A stretch of DNA of 64,000 nucleotides from Tubulanus polymorphus (GCF_964204645.1 NC_134031.1:7478501-7542500); one strand, 5' to 3'. Positions 1 to 12,463 are shown, counted from the first letter of the stretch. The notes: generated by a model not told the origin, from the sequence alone. Program-made: numbers and translations.

Positions 1-535
1 TTAATTTGCAATTGGTGTTGACCCCATGGCGCCCGACTGAAATTGACTGCCTTACTTTACAGTGGAAGGCCAGTATAATGCCAGTGTTGTGACTAAGTAA
101 ACATGGTTTTATTAGAAAAGTATTTTCATCGAATTTGACAGATTTTTCATACTTGTTCTAATAGGAAGTATAAGTAAGCAACTGAATCAGTGGCATCAAA
201 GAAACATAGCGTTGATACTGATTTCAAAAGTAATTTTTTGGAAATCTTATTTTCCATGATGCTCTAAGCCGATTGCGCTTTAGGTCTTGTAATGTAAATG
301 AATACAACATTTTATGAACAGTTTATAAATGTAGTTATATTCCGAGGTGATTGTGATCCTATTGCTAAGCTCTATCTTAAATAATTTGGTTGATCACTTT
401 TTGAAATGTTCATTGTTTTTAGAAGTTACTTGAATTTCGTGAATTTATTTTCTTGAAAGATTATTCGTCCACAGTACTGACTGACTCCTCTACTCATTTC
501 CATTATAATCAAATAAATCTTAGTACTTAATACAG

Positions 536-704
536 TAAGTGAAACCTCGTTATAACGAACTTGGATACAACGATTCATCAGATATAACAAATAATGAATT
601 TTTCCCGAAGTAAGAAAATTAAATTAATTTCATTACTGGATATAACAAACTATCGGTTATAACGTACATATTTCATGATCCTGAGTAACAAGGTTCCACT
701 GTAG
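536..704. mobile_element. Small pogo/Tigger-like MITE remnant
   Basis: The left end reads GTGAAACCTCGTTATAAC and the right end finishes CAAGGTTCCACTGTA, which is its imperfect inverted complement. AACCTCGTTATAAC-type ends are a common form of Tc1/mariner (pogo/Tigger) non-autonomous elements; that family assignment is from general knowledge. There is no ORF inside. Copies or fragments of the same end recur at 1569-1645 and near 4100. Confidence 0.5.
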
Positions 705-817
705 CTCTTTCAAAGCATTTTATCGCTCCCTGATCCAATGCATTGATATTTCGGTCCCAAGTTTAACAAGAAAAGAGGAAGTCTATACAGTACGGTATCA
801 CAAATTACAGATATCAT

Positions 818-862
818 TTGTTATATTATATTATATTATATTATATATATATTATTTATATA
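818..862. repeat. TTATA microsatellite
   Basis: About eight tandem TTATA/TATAT units, a simple repeat in AT-rich DNA. Confidence 0.85.
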
Positions 863-1568
863 TTTTCTTTCTTTTTATTTCGTTAGATATTGTTCATTCA
901 TTTATCATATAGAAGTAAATGCAACATTTGATTTATTTGGCTTAGGTAAAAATATCTTGAAGTGAATTGAGTTTTTTGAAACGAAAATACAGTATTAAAT
1001 GAATACCCGGTACCTGCAATACATATATATCATATTATGGTAAAGGGCTTATGCCATGATGAAGATTTTAGACGCGGAATTAAATATTTTTTTAGAGATT
1101 ATAAGAGCTTTTATACAAAACAAGAATGACTGAAATTATTGGTGAATTTGATTCGCTGCAAGTATGAATCAATTTCGAGGTAATCAGTTTGTTACAGTAA
1201 TGCTGGTCTCGAATGCCCCCTATGCACATGAAGTTACTGAGGGATTTGAAATTTCGAGAACATTTTAAATGTTTATGTAATCACTGTGCATAAAATGCTC
1301 ATTTTGCATATATGATTAATTGATTACACCAGAAGAAATTAAAGAAATCCCTCTACTTAATGTACACTATGTTTTCTAATCGGTATCAACAAGCATCATT
1401 TTGCATTTCTTTGAGCACTAAATGACACAAAATTCTGTATCCCATTACTAGGCCTGTATGATTTTAATATTCATGTATTCGTTGTTTTAAAATAAATCAA
1501 TGCAAATATTGGAAATCACGTTGTTTCTTTATAAATCGTAAAAGAACAGTGTGCGTGCAATGGATACA

Positions 1569-1645
1569 CAATGGAACCTCGTTATACAGTGTACAACGTG
1601 CTTCATCCGACCAGAAAATCTATAAGTTATAACGAGGTTACCTGG
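1569..1645. mobile_element. Fragment of the same pogo-like MITE
   Basis: Starts AATGGAACCTCGTTATA and ends TATAACGAGGTTACC, an inverted pair matching the ends of the copy at 536-704. It has no coding content. Confidence 0.45.
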
Positions 1646-1738
1646 TATTAACTTTCCATTTTGTGCTGAGGTACCTCCAGTAATCTAGAACTGACCTAGA
1701 ACACCTGCTACAATGAAATGGGATAATGTGACTCGACC

Positions 1739-1987
1739 CTAGCTGATTACTACCCTCTGTTCGTAGGCTGAGACATGTCTTGGTTTTGACCATGGACTCT
1801 TAAGACGTTTTAGAATCCATGTTTTTGGTTTACCTTTGTCAGCGATATGATGTTGGCATTGAGCCAATTCATGTAAAATCGCGGTACGTTTTTTTATGTG
1901 AGCATTTGTTTCATTGGTTCTCGGCTTAAACGACGTATAATCGATGCGATTGAAGACATGGCGAACCTCCGTCGATGACATGGTCAA
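1739..1987 (-). CDS. Small ORF of unknown status, possible host exon
   Basis: An 82-codon ORF, basic (rich in Lys and Arg), without a signal peptide or membrane segment. Its composition is less repetitive than that of chance ORFs nearby. I do not recognise the family. It could be a first exon or single exon of a host gene on the minus strand, or chance. No TATA box or splice pair was convincing. Confidence 0.25.
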   Translation of the reverse strand: MTMSSTEVRHVFNRIDYTSFKPRTNETNAHIKKRTAILHELAQCQHHIADKGKPKTWILKRLKSPWSKPRHVSAYEQRVVIS

Positions 1988-1989
1988 CT

Positions 1990-4895
1990 GAGTTAAAATT
2001 CTACGAAAAACTGTTTTTGGCGGGAAAATTCTTAGCTCTTACGTATAAAATTGCAATGACCTCGATTGGGAGGCGTTGTCTCTACGAGAAAATGTGATTG
2101 GCTGTTTTTGGGATTTACGGGGAATTCCGGCGCTACTAAAATAATTATGGGAAAGCCATGGAATGGCAAACGTTTCATTGGACTAGGTGCCGTATATGTG
2201 CGAATTTCAAATGCTCATTGCTGGTGATAATGTAATTATTATTCGCCATAGGTATTGTTTCATTTTAATACCCGGTGATTGATTTGATTGACATTGAAGT
2301 GTAGCGAACATTCACTTACACAAGGCCTCCACGTGTGCGCGGAAATCATAAGAAGATTAGACTGTTGCGCACACAAACACACGCGCGTACAGTATACACT
2401 ACTATAGTGATACTGTAACGCTGCTTGCTGGCGCATTTGACATTTAATCAGCAGAAGATGAGCGCTGTGTTTTCTGTTTGATAGAATTTGTAATAAATTG
2501 TTATTTCTTGTGATCTGAAAATACTAAGCAGCAAACTATAGGCATAGGTCGAGGTCTGAATATTGAAGTGGTGAATTCCAGGATTTAAAACGATCTAATA
2601 CGCCGATTTCTTACTGCACCGGTATTTTAGCTTCCGCGGCCATACATGCAGCCACCCTCTGATATGTGACATCATATGAATTTCATTTGAATATTTTTTC
2701 ATATTATGAAAATTATTTCTTTGAAAATATAAAATAGTTTCCATGCCGCGCCTACCTGTATCCTATGAAATTTTTGGTGGGGACCGTAAACAAATGTATA
2801 TCTTTGGTCTTTTGACTACAAAATAATCCTTTAAGAAAGATATTTAAACTTGTAGAACTTTGAAGTCACGAATTAAAAAGATTTTTCAAGCAATGCCCTT
2901 ACCCCAAACAACCTCTAGCTTTCAAGGTAAACCACACTTTGCCCATGGGCAATTTATTGACTTTTCTTTTAATCAGCTTGACCAAGCGCAAAGACTACGA
3001 CGTTAGAACAGACCTCACACACACACTACAGCTTCTCTGGAAAGTTTGGTTCTTGTACTACATGTATAGGTTCCTGCATAATTATGCAGGTAATGCAACA
3101 GGATGGTATGCGATGTATTCATAACATTGTCTTTCACTGCATAGTGATCAACATCCTTCAGAATACGTAGTTTTGAACACGCATGACAATAACATTGTAA
3201 TACGCATGCATTTTCTATTTCAACACGTATGAAATCGTCCCCGAAAATTGTGCGAGATCATCTGAGAATAAATAAAAAGTTTAGAAAAACAAATGAAAAA
3301 TGTGCATAACATTGATGACTATACTGTAGTTGTGATCTCGAATCTCTACCACTGATTGTTATGAGGGGTTACTGTGTTCTAGGCCGGATCTTCGGTACTG
3401 GTTCTTGACTTCTTATAATGCTCCCGTATATAACTTGTCGTTGAACGACTTCTTAAGTTATCTATTCGTATTTATTCTCTCTTAACCAGATGTGTACAAT
3501 CTTTCTCCATCGAGTTCCCTCCTCCTAAAACTTCCCTCACTTCTCTCAAGCCTCCTTCTCTTTTTCAAGCCTCCTTCTCAAACATCATAGCTTTCTTTCC
3601 CCTTTATATTATTTTATTTTTAGTAACGTGTGCAGGCACTCTTCCACACATGGCTTGGAATTCATGACACGTCACAACACTCCTCCAATCCATGTATGGA
3701 GTGTTGACGTATCTACACACGTCGCAATAACCTAAAAATATCTTTTGCACGCATCGGCGCTCATGGCCGTACCATATTAGGTTTACCTACGTGGACACAT
3801 ACGTCGCATCCAGACGTGTTTATTTACATTACTTCAACTGGTATTTATTGTTTATTTAAGACGTACGCATCAACGCAGGTTGTCTGATAACAGCAACGCT
3901 AGCCACGAACACCAGCTTCCGTACATTTATCTAAACTAATAAACTATCTCCCAACGTTACCACTGTATGGACTGATGACGTAATACAAAAACAGGAAACA
4001 TATGATACGACTAGCAAGTGATCGTAATGATACAATCGAAACCACACTCAAAAGCTTGATATTTGCCATTGGAATGATTACAAAAAGCCATTGTAAGCTC
4101 AATGGAACCTCGCGATAATGAATAACAAAGTAGTGGAAAATTCTTGATTACAAGAGGAAGCTAACGCAAAACAAATGTTTCAACGGTCATAAAGCGCACG
4201 TGGAAACGAAATTGAAAACAGTCGGCAAATGAATGTTTCCTATGCATAAAGTATCTCAATTTATAGTTATGTTAATGCAGTTAACATAGATAAATTTCAT
4301 AGATACTTTTTAATCTTTATTGTCATTGAATATTTAGTTTATATTTTAATCATTCAAGCCTGCGGCAGTCGCGTTTGGTTGACTTAATGACTGTCATTTT
4401 GAAATATCATTATAAGTTTAAAAAAGATGGATTTCTATTTTACGACTTCGATACCCGTACGTCATTTTAAAAAGGGACATTTAATGTCTGTTTTGTCATG
4501 TGTTCAACATAAAGAGCCCTTAAAAGCTAATCCTTTATGAAGTTAAACGGCAGACGATTCAATCTGTATCGCAGTTTTAATCTATACCAAGGTACGTAAT
4601 ATTCGGTTTTTCCAATTGAATGTTGTTGAAACAAAAACAGTGGGAATATAAAATAATTTTTTTGAAAACAATGAATTTTCTAATGCTTTCTACAAGCATC
4701 AGACCAGCCATTCGGCTACGTAAGTGGATGGATCCCTAGCGACAACGGCGATTTTTATTCATAGTTCGCCCCCTTTTTCAAATTTTCTAGATCCGCCCTT
4801 GCTTACGTTAAGATTTTTCTGTTAATCATTAATTATCCTATATACATGTAAAACGTATGCTCTTCTTGAATAATTGATATTGTTTTAATTTTCAG
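1990..4895. other. Non-coding; repeats and a hairpin
   Basis: No credible gene. It holds a hairpin at about 3674-3705 (9-bp arms CAACACTCC / GGAGTGTTG), a pyrimidine-rich stretch at 3480-3610, a fragment of the pogo-like MITE end near 4104, and from about 4260 the 5' flank of the secreted Cys-rich gene. That flank is duplicated at 61.6-62.3 kb. Confidence 0.5.
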
Positions 4896-6352
4896 ATGAA
4901 ACTTCTCGTCGGCATAATAATCGGTAGTAGGATCATAATTTTATTTGCTTCGATCGACCTCGTTCGTAATTAATTTGTAAACTTGTAAACATGACCCCGA
5001 ACTTTGTATAAACCAAATCGTACGACATATCTTTGAGGCCTACCTATTTCGTGAAATATACATTCCAATGAATGTCTTCAATCAATCATCAATTCGGTTT
5101 TAGGTATCCTGTTTGTGAGTGGAGTTGTTGGCAAAACAGAGGTCACAGGGCCTGCAACTGGGACTGGTGACGATGCTGCCAGCGAAGTTCAATGTCCAGG
5201 TGGTTCTTTCGTTGTCCAATGCCGATGTTCCTCGATAAGCGATTGTGACTCGAATATGGTGGTAGGAACTGATCGGTGTAAGGTGACGCATACCGCCGGG
5301 AGACCAAAAGTCAAGGTGAGTAAAAAAAGCAAATTATATACTTTCGATGATCACTGATCGCTCATCTGGATGGTTATTTATTCCCATTTACCTCCGCACA
5401 CTTAAACCAATGGAGTGGATCACTTGAGCTTCGTTATTTCAGGGGATGTAACTATTTAGCCTTAGAAATAGAAATCATGGGGAAGGTTTATTTTTTTTAA
5501 ATCAACTATGATTCTTATAGAATGGTTCTGAGAGTCTATTAGGTCTTTAGAAGGGCCACGGGATATATAAACACAGCTGGTATTTTGTCACGAAGAGAGC
5601 CGGATTCAGGAGTTGGAATTAATATGGGAAATTTTGTCCCATCAGCTCTAAGCTGTTCGGAAGTACCCGGTACTGGAAGGAAGTTATCAATATTTCAATG
5701 ATTTTTCCCCATTCTACTAATCGGTGCTTGACCTTCTTCCCTTGATAATAACAAAAGTAAAAGGTACTCAGTTGACCCTACTGGACCCATAGTCCTGTAT
5801 AAATTGATGTCGAAAACAGAAGAATCTCTGGAAAACTATGATGAAATTTAAAAGTTCAATTGCGTGGTCTATTTCAGCCAATCGCCACGTGTGAATATAT
5901 TTGTGATCAGCAAGATTATCGTGTCGTTAGAACAACCTATTCCAGAAACCCGATAGCCACATGTCCTGATGGCTTCATTGTACGGTCTTGTGGCATATAT
6001 TACCCGTGAGTATTTGGATTTAGTTACCGAGTACTTCCAGATCAATTCGGTCAAGGCTGTAATACGTGTATTCAAAGATTCAAAGATCTTTTTGGTTTTA
6101 AGAATAGCATTAGTGCGTTGATTAAACCTGAAATCTCTGATCCCTGTTCTTATATAATGTTAAATTCATTCGCAAATATCAACGATTTTCAGATGGTCTC
6201 AATACAGTAGAATGACAACGGCGACGAAGAGCGGGAATAAACAGTGTACTGCAACTGCTACATGTTCCCGTTCAAAAGGTTGCCAGATTCAAGCAGTTTG
6301 CACAGTAGACCCAGAGGGCGCATGTAATTCAATGGTAAAAAGTAATCTGTGA
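4896..6352 (+). CDS. Secreted Cys-rich protein, four coding exons (about 175 aa)
   Basis: Four exons join in frame with GT-AG introns: 4896-4923, 5104-5315, 5878-6005 and 6193-6352 (stop TGA). Exon 1 plus the start of exon 2 encode a textbook signal peptide (MKLLVGIIIG joined to ILFVSGVVG), supporting this start. The mature part has about 14 cysteines and repeats a CP(G/D)GF-V-x(2)-C motif in exons 2 and 3. The spacing recalls the Cys-rich repeats of the PCSK9 C-terminal domain (C-x-x-G-F-x-V-x-x-C ... C), but that is only a resemblance. Likely extracellular, role unknown. An AG at 4894-4895 just before the ATG looks like another acceptor, so an upstream non-coding exon is possible. A last exon beyond 6330 (donor-like ATG/GTAAAA) cannot be excluded. 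Confidence 0.75.
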
Positions 6353-7050
6353 AATAAGATGAGAATAATTTCACTCGCAATATAAACATGAATTCTTTAA
6401 TCAATTCTAATGGCACGGAAAGGAATTACAGACGTGCTGGTACTAGTACGTAGCACAAAGTACGAGGAGGACGCGTGGAATAAAGAAAACACAATTTTTA
6501 AATAAAATAACATCCCTCTTTAGTTGAACGAAATGTTTTTTGCCGGAACAAAAAGTGTTTTTCGGGGGAATGAAATGATTTTTCGTGGTAACGAAAATGT
6601 ATAATATGGAGACATGGTGAAAAAATATAGTTTTTCTAAACTAAATGTCGGTTAGGGTTAGGCTTACTAACCTGACTTTCTAAGCCAAATCCTAGCCTAG
6701 ACACTCTAGACAATTAGTCTCAACCGTTTACAAATTAGACATGTTATCCCAGGCCCAATAAAAGCCTTCCTAAAACAATACTTCGCAAAATTACTCTGAC
6801 AATTACCATTCACAAATTATTCCCAAAGAATAACCCCCTTCAAATTTCCCCAGAATAATAATCCCAAGACAACTCCAAACATGGGTATTCCCGCCACCTC
6901 TCCCCCAAATTTACCCTGTTGGAGGAAATTTTGTTAAGGCCAATGGTTAGATGATTTTCGAGGGGATACATCATTGGAGTGTTAGAATATTTTTGCAAAG
7001 ACGTGATCGATCCACTTGTAGATAATGCTAGTTACAGTACGTATAAGACT
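6353..7050. other. Non-coding 3' flank
   Basis: Sequence after the Cys-rich gene with no supported gene. It includes the repeated phrase GTTAGGGTTAGG near 6650 and C-rich low-complexity sequence near 6890. Confidence 0.5.
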
Positions 7051-8060
7051 GGAACTGGGTAACTGGATGACTGGACAACTGCTCGACTGGATGTTCGGGT
7101 GACTATTGGACTGGATGTCCGGATCACTGGATGACTGGCCGACTGGGTAAAATAACCATCATCCCTGTCTCCATTATGACCACATGCACCGTGTTCAGCA
7201 TCGGCACAATCATCTCCATCACCTCCAGCATCATTATCATCATCACCGTCGTCTCCACCATCCGCACCATCACCTCCAGCATCACAAACATCACCATCAT
7301 CTCTATCACCAGCATCACCTTCATCACTACCATCGTCCCCACTGTTCCACTATACGCACCAACACATTTTCCACCATCACCAATCTCCATTATCACCACA
7401 ATTGCCTTCTCTAGCATCACCATAACTAACTTCACCATCATCATTATCTACACATTCACCCTTCTCCGAGATCATCATCATCCCCCACCATCACCATCAT
7501 CACTTACTTTGCCATCACGTCCATCAACTTCTCCAGCATCGATGACAACATCTTCGCCATTGCAACGACTAAAAGATGTGACAGTGAAATAACGGGGATC
7601 GAAACCTGGTAGAAAGCAAGCATGCTAACTAGTAGACCAATAGAACTAGTCCACTTGGCCAGTGGTTATACAGCTTGTCCTATGTGCGTAACACCATCAC
7701 CACGATCAGCTCCGGCATCACCACCACCTTCTCCATCTCACCATCACCACTACTGCCACCATCACCTTCTCCAGTATCGCCATCACCAGCGTCACCGCCA
7801 TCTCCACCAGCACCATCACCATCTTCACCACCATCTCCATCATTACTATCACCACTATCATGACTACCATCTCAATCTGCCCCATTACCACGATTTCTCG
7901 CTTCATCTCTCCTCATGATGATCAATTCTATCAACACCACCACCATCTCCGCAATCATCCCCATCATCCTCGTAATCTTCTCCGGTCATCTAGTCACATA
8001 GACGACCAGTTGTACAGTCATCCAGTCACTCGGTCACCCAGTAATCCAGCCAACCAATCA
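7050..8060. repeat. Repeat-built inverted element with CAT/CAC core
   Basis: The left arm (about 7050-7150) is made of GACTGGATGACTGG-like units of about 10 bp. The right arm (about 7985-8050) is the inverted version, CCAGTCATCCAGTC-like. The 830-bp core is mostly CATCAC/CATCAT triplet variants. The apparent long ORFs on both strands here translate to Thr/Ile/Ser, His/Pro or Met/Val runs and are repeat artefacts. The layout resembles a MITE or foldback element whose inside became microsatellite. Confidence 0.7.
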
Positions 8061-8969
8061 GCTGCGCATATACTCTGTAGATAGTTGATATGAATGAATA
8101 TGTGATTCGTCCTGGAACGACTTAACCGTAATCTACACGTGGGTCATACTTTTAATTTAATCTTTAAATGTAACTATACATGTTGCCTGAGTATATTAAA
8201 TCTTTACATAAGATTTACTATTAACAAAACTATACTATTTAAAAATCGTAACTTTATGCCTTAGTCAAGTTAGAATGATACGAAATACGAATGCGTTCTT
8301 CACGTCAGATATTTCACCGCATTACTTAAAGGTAGTAAACATTTAACCGACCGAAATAATTACCGAATGGCATTCCATCCAATTAACATATTCCTCTAAA
8401 GAAGACACTGAGGAAGGTCTACACATCGCTTTAAGCTTAATGTGTTGGTTGCGCCACCTCGGAGGGCTTTTTCCGAACGACCGGTCGATGACATTGACGG
8501 AGTTATCCAGAAGGCGTTTAACCTCCCGAGACTTCAACCACCTGAGGTCTCCGGCTCTATATCCCCCAAAGCATTGTAATTTAATCCAAGCGCCATCCCG
8601 AAAAGCAATGGCTTGGTCCCTGTGGCTTAAGACTGTTCTACGTTTCCCCCCTTTAGGTAATTGGCGATCCGACGTACTTTATTACCGAACGAGGGTTCCC
8701 TTCGTTGACACATGGGCTAGGGCCTGCTCATATTTACTGAATTTCGCGTACGCTTTTACTTCATTCGATTTTGCCGTGTTTCCCCTTTGGAAGAGCTTAT
8801 CCCTTCCACTAATTTGAAAATGCTGGCAAGGTTATTGACTATAATATTTTCTACGGTGCTAGTCACTAGACGGGCAATGGCATACATTTAATCTGCATTT
8901 ACCTGATTCCTTACAAGAAACCTTATGGACCTTGGTTTTTTCGCAACCGTATATCCAGATTGATTAAAA
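8061..8969. other. Non-coding; possible decayed coding remnant
   Basis: Open frames occur on both strands between 8343 and 8817 (64 and 125 codons). This stretch is more GC-rich than its flanks, suggesting an old transposon fragment, but I see no recognisable motif. The rest is AT-rich and empty. Confidence 0.4.
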
Positions 8970-9238
8970 ATTGGAAAAATAACCGAGACTTACCTGGAAG
9001 TTGAAGGTTGTTTCTAATTCTGTCGAACTGCTGACCAATGGAGAGGTTACATGAGATACGCATGCGTAGATCCGACAGTCAATGTTCAACTTGCGAAATT
9101 TATCACAAAGTTACAATGGTGAGGTTAACTGGGTGAGGTTAAAATAAGGGAGTGCATGTAACCTCTCCATTGGTCAGCAGTTAGACAGAATTAGAAACAA
9201 CCTTCAACTTCCAGGTAAGTCTCGGTTATTTTTCCAAT
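8970..9238. repeat. 84-bp-arm foldback, DIRS-related
   Basis: The arms 8970-9053 and 9155-9238 are reverse complements over 84 bp with one mismatch, around a loop of about 100 bp. Inside each arm is a diverged version of the terminal repeat of the neighbouring DIRS element (motif AACTGCTGACCAATGGAGAGG against AACTGCTGACGTCATTACGAGG). From 9016 the match continues through ACGCATGCGTAGATCCGAC, which also occurs at the far end of the DIRS element (13805-13830, inverted). It is either a non-autonomous DIRS derivative or part of that element's terminal/internal complementary region. Confidence 0.75.
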
Positions 9239-9278
9239 TCTATCTAACTGCTGACGTCATTACGAGGTTCCATGAGAT
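9236..9278. repeat. DIRS inverted terminal repeat (3' end of element)
   Basis: 43 bp starting AATTCTATCTAACTGC and ending CCATGAGAT. It is the exact reverse complement of 13831-13873 and overlaps by 3 bp the right arm of the adjacent foldback. Confidence 0.85.
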
Positions 9279-9618
9279 GTTCAAAGTTGTGATAAATGAG
9301 TAAACCATAAATTAAAAACAACTATAACGCAAATCTAAAATTTACCAAAACATAACAGCATATATTTGCTTCAAATTTCAGCAACCCAATCTCAGGGTTT
9401 CATAACAAAACATATTTACAGCTCAGGCGAATAAAGCAAAATGTTCGCCTAAAAAACCACCAACAACTTATTCACACTAACTGATTTGCAAAAACCACAA
9501 AATCCAATCTGCCAAAACCAAGCAGTAAGTTATCTAACAAATAACTACTCAAACTCAATGATTTTTAACAATCTTTCACCACTGCATAAAACAGATTTGT
9601 ATACACGAATATTCCAAT

Positions 9619-10544
9619 TCAAATTACATTGAAATTTGATTCATCAGCTACAGGTTTCCTGTAATATTTTCTAAACACTGATTGATTTGACCATCCTGCC
9701 GTCTTCAATATAGATTGTATAGGCGTATTATTTCTTTCTGCCGCCGTAGTTGCCGCTGACCTAGTACTGTGAGGCGTAAAAATTGTCATGTCAACTCCTG
9801 CCCTTGTAAGCATTACTCTTATCCACCTTGACAATGTATCTCTACTTATAGGTCCATGTGATTTCACATATGAAATAAAAAATTTTGTTGTATCACCACG
9901 CAATTTTTCTGTTCGATTAAGGTAAACTTTACAATAGTTCACAATACAAAGACGTCTGTCTGGTACATAGGCTTTTAATGTTATCTCGGCCTGATGGAAA
10001 CCTGGCCTGGACTGTTTTAACAAATCACCAAACCGAATTTTTAACTTGTTTGTGGTAAGCGTTATATTTCTCAAGTCGATCAGATATAGAGACTGTCCTC
10101 TCGTTGACCAGTTAACAGCGCCAGTAATAAAACAAACTTTAATGTGAGATCTTTTAGCGACAAACTAACTGCCGGAGACAGGCCTTTCAGGAAATTTAAT
10201 ACTGGTTCCACCGACCAAATAACCCTATTTCTGGGTAAAGCTGGCCTTAAATTAAATATACCTCTCATGAATCGGCTAACTATGGGTACCTGACCAATAG
10301 GAGTTTTATCTAGATACAAAAAGGTAGAAAGCGCTGATCTCGCTGTATTAATGGCACTGTAACTTAGGCCTTTAGAATACAACTCAGATAAGAAATCTAA
10401 TACATTATTTACACTTCCCTCGTAGGGATCAGCATTCCTCCGAGCACAAAAACCGAGCCATTTGCGAATTTGCGTTGAGTATTGATCACGTGAAGACTCT
10501 CGCCACGATGCCGTGATAATGTCTCTAACTTCCTGAGAAAACAC
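9619..10544 (-). pseudogene. Tyrosine recombinase of the DIRS-like element
   Basis: Two adjacent open segments on the same strand, 10080-10544 (N-terminal) and 9619-10074 (C-terminal), separated by a stop. The first has the helical core-binding region and ends with TGQRE, carrying the first catalytic Arg. The second has HSTRSAATTAA (His-x-x-Arg), a Trp in AGWSN and the nucleophile Tyr in FRKYY. That is the complete R...HxxR...W...Y set of phage-integrase-like recombinases. It would integrate the circular cDNA of the retrotransposon. It is the last gene of the element. Confidence 0.85.
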
Positions 10545-11529
10545 TCCGTCTGTTGTTGTACGCCCGATATCCTCGCCGCGAAAAGATTCATCTTCGGTAG
10601 CTCGCTCATCTGTCTGGACGGATGCGTAAGAAGAGTGCTGTGGACTCTGGAGGATAGGAGAATAGGATAATCAATTAGCATGTTTACACATTTAGAAAAC
10701 CAATATTGTGTAGTCCAAACTGGAGCCACAATGATTGCCTGAGCACTTTCTAGCTGCTTGGATTTTTTTGTAGCGTCTTGCCCACCAAACAGAAGGGTGG
10801 AAACGCATAGACGAACTCTTCATTACACGGTACAGAGAATGCATCAACTGCTTCTGCCTGTGGATCCGGTTTCCAAGAGAAAAACCTTGGAACCTTGTGA
10901 TTATTTCGGGATGCAAAAAGATCAATAGCTGGCTCACCCCAAATTTGACACAACTTTCTAAACACTATGTCATTCAGGCCCCATTCAGTGTTATCATGGT
11001 AAGTACGACTCATAGCGTCTGCCTCAGTGTTTAGGGCTCCTGGCAGATAAGCAGCTGTCAACCATAAACCTCTAGCCTTGCACCAAAGCCAAGTTTCCCT
11101 AGCTATAGCATTACATTTTTCCTTTCTGCCGCCCATATTATTTAAGTAGGCGACCGTGACTTGATTATCAATTCTAATCAAGATATGAGTATCTGTTTCC
11201 GTTTTACACAAAGCTTGTAGGGTGAAAAGGGCAGCTTTCATCTCAAGTTGGTTTATATGCAAAGCTGCTTCCCAGCTAGACCGATTTCCACCCGTCTTAA
11301 GATTTCCTCGTGTTCCTCCCCACCCTATGCCACTAGCGTCAGAAGTGAGGAAAATTTCTGCTGGGGGCCTGGAGATTGGGTGGCTAACTTTCATTACATT
11401 TTGAGTCCACCACTGCAGATCCTCTCTGCACTCTTGATTGAGTTTCATTTTTGCGTTATAATTTCCAGCAGAATTTTTCAGCTCTCTTAAGATTGTCACA
11501 CCTTCTATAGTATAGTTTGCCATACTCAA
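10409..11529 (-). pseudogene. RNase H and connection domain of DIRS-like pol
   Basis: The main open segment, 10750-11529, contains TSDASGIGWGG (first RNase H Asp), an Glu in INQLEMKAA, an IDNQVTVAY Asp segment and ADAMSR near the C-terminus. These are the usual RNase H landmarks. A conserved tail follows (IDLFASRNNHKVPRFFSW), then frame-shifted pieces at 10692-10937 and 10409-10729 with WTTQYWF, typical of the link between RNase H and recombinase in YR retroelements. It degrades RNA in the RNA-DNA hybrid during reverse transcription. Frameshifts make it non-functional. Confidence 0.8.
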
Positions 11530-12463
11530 CGGCCTGAAAACTAGCCACCATCGTACCCACTAGAACTGCTAAGTCCTGTATCTTAATAGACTCTTTCTTG
11601 AGGGCATTGCTGGCAAGTTTCAAAATTTTTTCCCTTCTTTCTTGAGTGAGGGATATAGTCATTTTTATAGAATCAAAAACCACGCCAGCAAATGTAACCC
11701 TTTGAGCAGGGTCCATCATTGATTTTACAGGATGAGTAATGAAACCTGCGCAATCAGAAACCTCATGGGTATCCCTGACAGTCTTTCTGCACAGTTGTAA
11801 GGTCTGAGCGACCATAAAACAGTCATCAATCCAGGTAACCAATTGATGCTTCCTCAATTGAGAGAGAATCACCTTGACAATTTTAGTGAACAACCTCGGA
11901 GCTGACGTTAGTCCGTTCGGCATGGCATTGTAGGAATAGTATTTATCTCTCCACCTGAACTTGAAATATTTTCTAAATTGGTCTGCAACAGGAATACATT
12001 AATACGCATCTTTCCAATCAATAGTGGCCATATAACATTTAGGAGTAATCAAGTTAATGGCAGAATCTAGGGTGTCCATCTTAAAATGATGATATACAAT
12101 GACCTTATTAAGTTCTGTAAGATCTAAGATAACTCTCAAAGAACCATCTTTTTTATCTCGAGTAAATATGTTGGATACAAATTGGTCTCGTTCTTTTTTC
12201 GACTCTTGAATGACACATTTCTGGAGCATTTTCTCTACTTCCAAATCTATCAAATCTATCTTGTGTGACATGGTGACATCGAAACAGTATGGTTTAGGTT
12301 CTCTAAACTGGTTGGATACATTCTCAAATTCAATTTCGATGCCCCTAACCAACGACAGGATGTGTCGATCAGACGTTAGAGTTTTCAAAAAATCCAAAAA
12401 CTGAGCAATTCTGCCAGCTTTAAAATTTTTTACATCTGACTGAGCTTTAGCCAAGATGGACAC
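11456..12463 (-). pseudogene. Reverse transcriptase of DIRS-like element
   Basis: 11999-12463 holds the N-terminal fingers/palm (RVILDLTELNKVI and MATIDWKDAY, the first catalytic Asp). 11456-11923 holds MPNGLTSAPRLFTKI and WIDDC, the YxDD box with Trp replacing Tyr as seen in some DIRS elements. A break of about 75 bp around 11924-11998 separates the two parts. It is followed directly by RNase H, with overlapping ends. Confidence 0.85.

Larger units (their letters stand above)
1..1738. other. AT-rich non-coding DNA with short repeats
   Basis: No supported gene. It contains two remnants of a TIR element sharing the motif GAACCTCGTTATAAC (536-704 and 1569-1645, listed separately) and a TTATA microsatellite near 820-860. 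The rest is unremarkable AT-rich intergenic or intronic sequence. Confidence 0.6.

Noticed and set aside
7124..8084. Several long ORFs on both strands (up to 153 codons)
   Set aside because: All are translations of CAT/CAC triplet repeats (runs of Thr/Ile/Ser, His/Pro or Met/Val); no start context, no domain.
8343..8817. Host gene from overlapping ORFs of 64 and 125 codons
   Set aside because: Opposite-strand overlapping frames, no motif, no splice sites; more likely an old transposon scrap.
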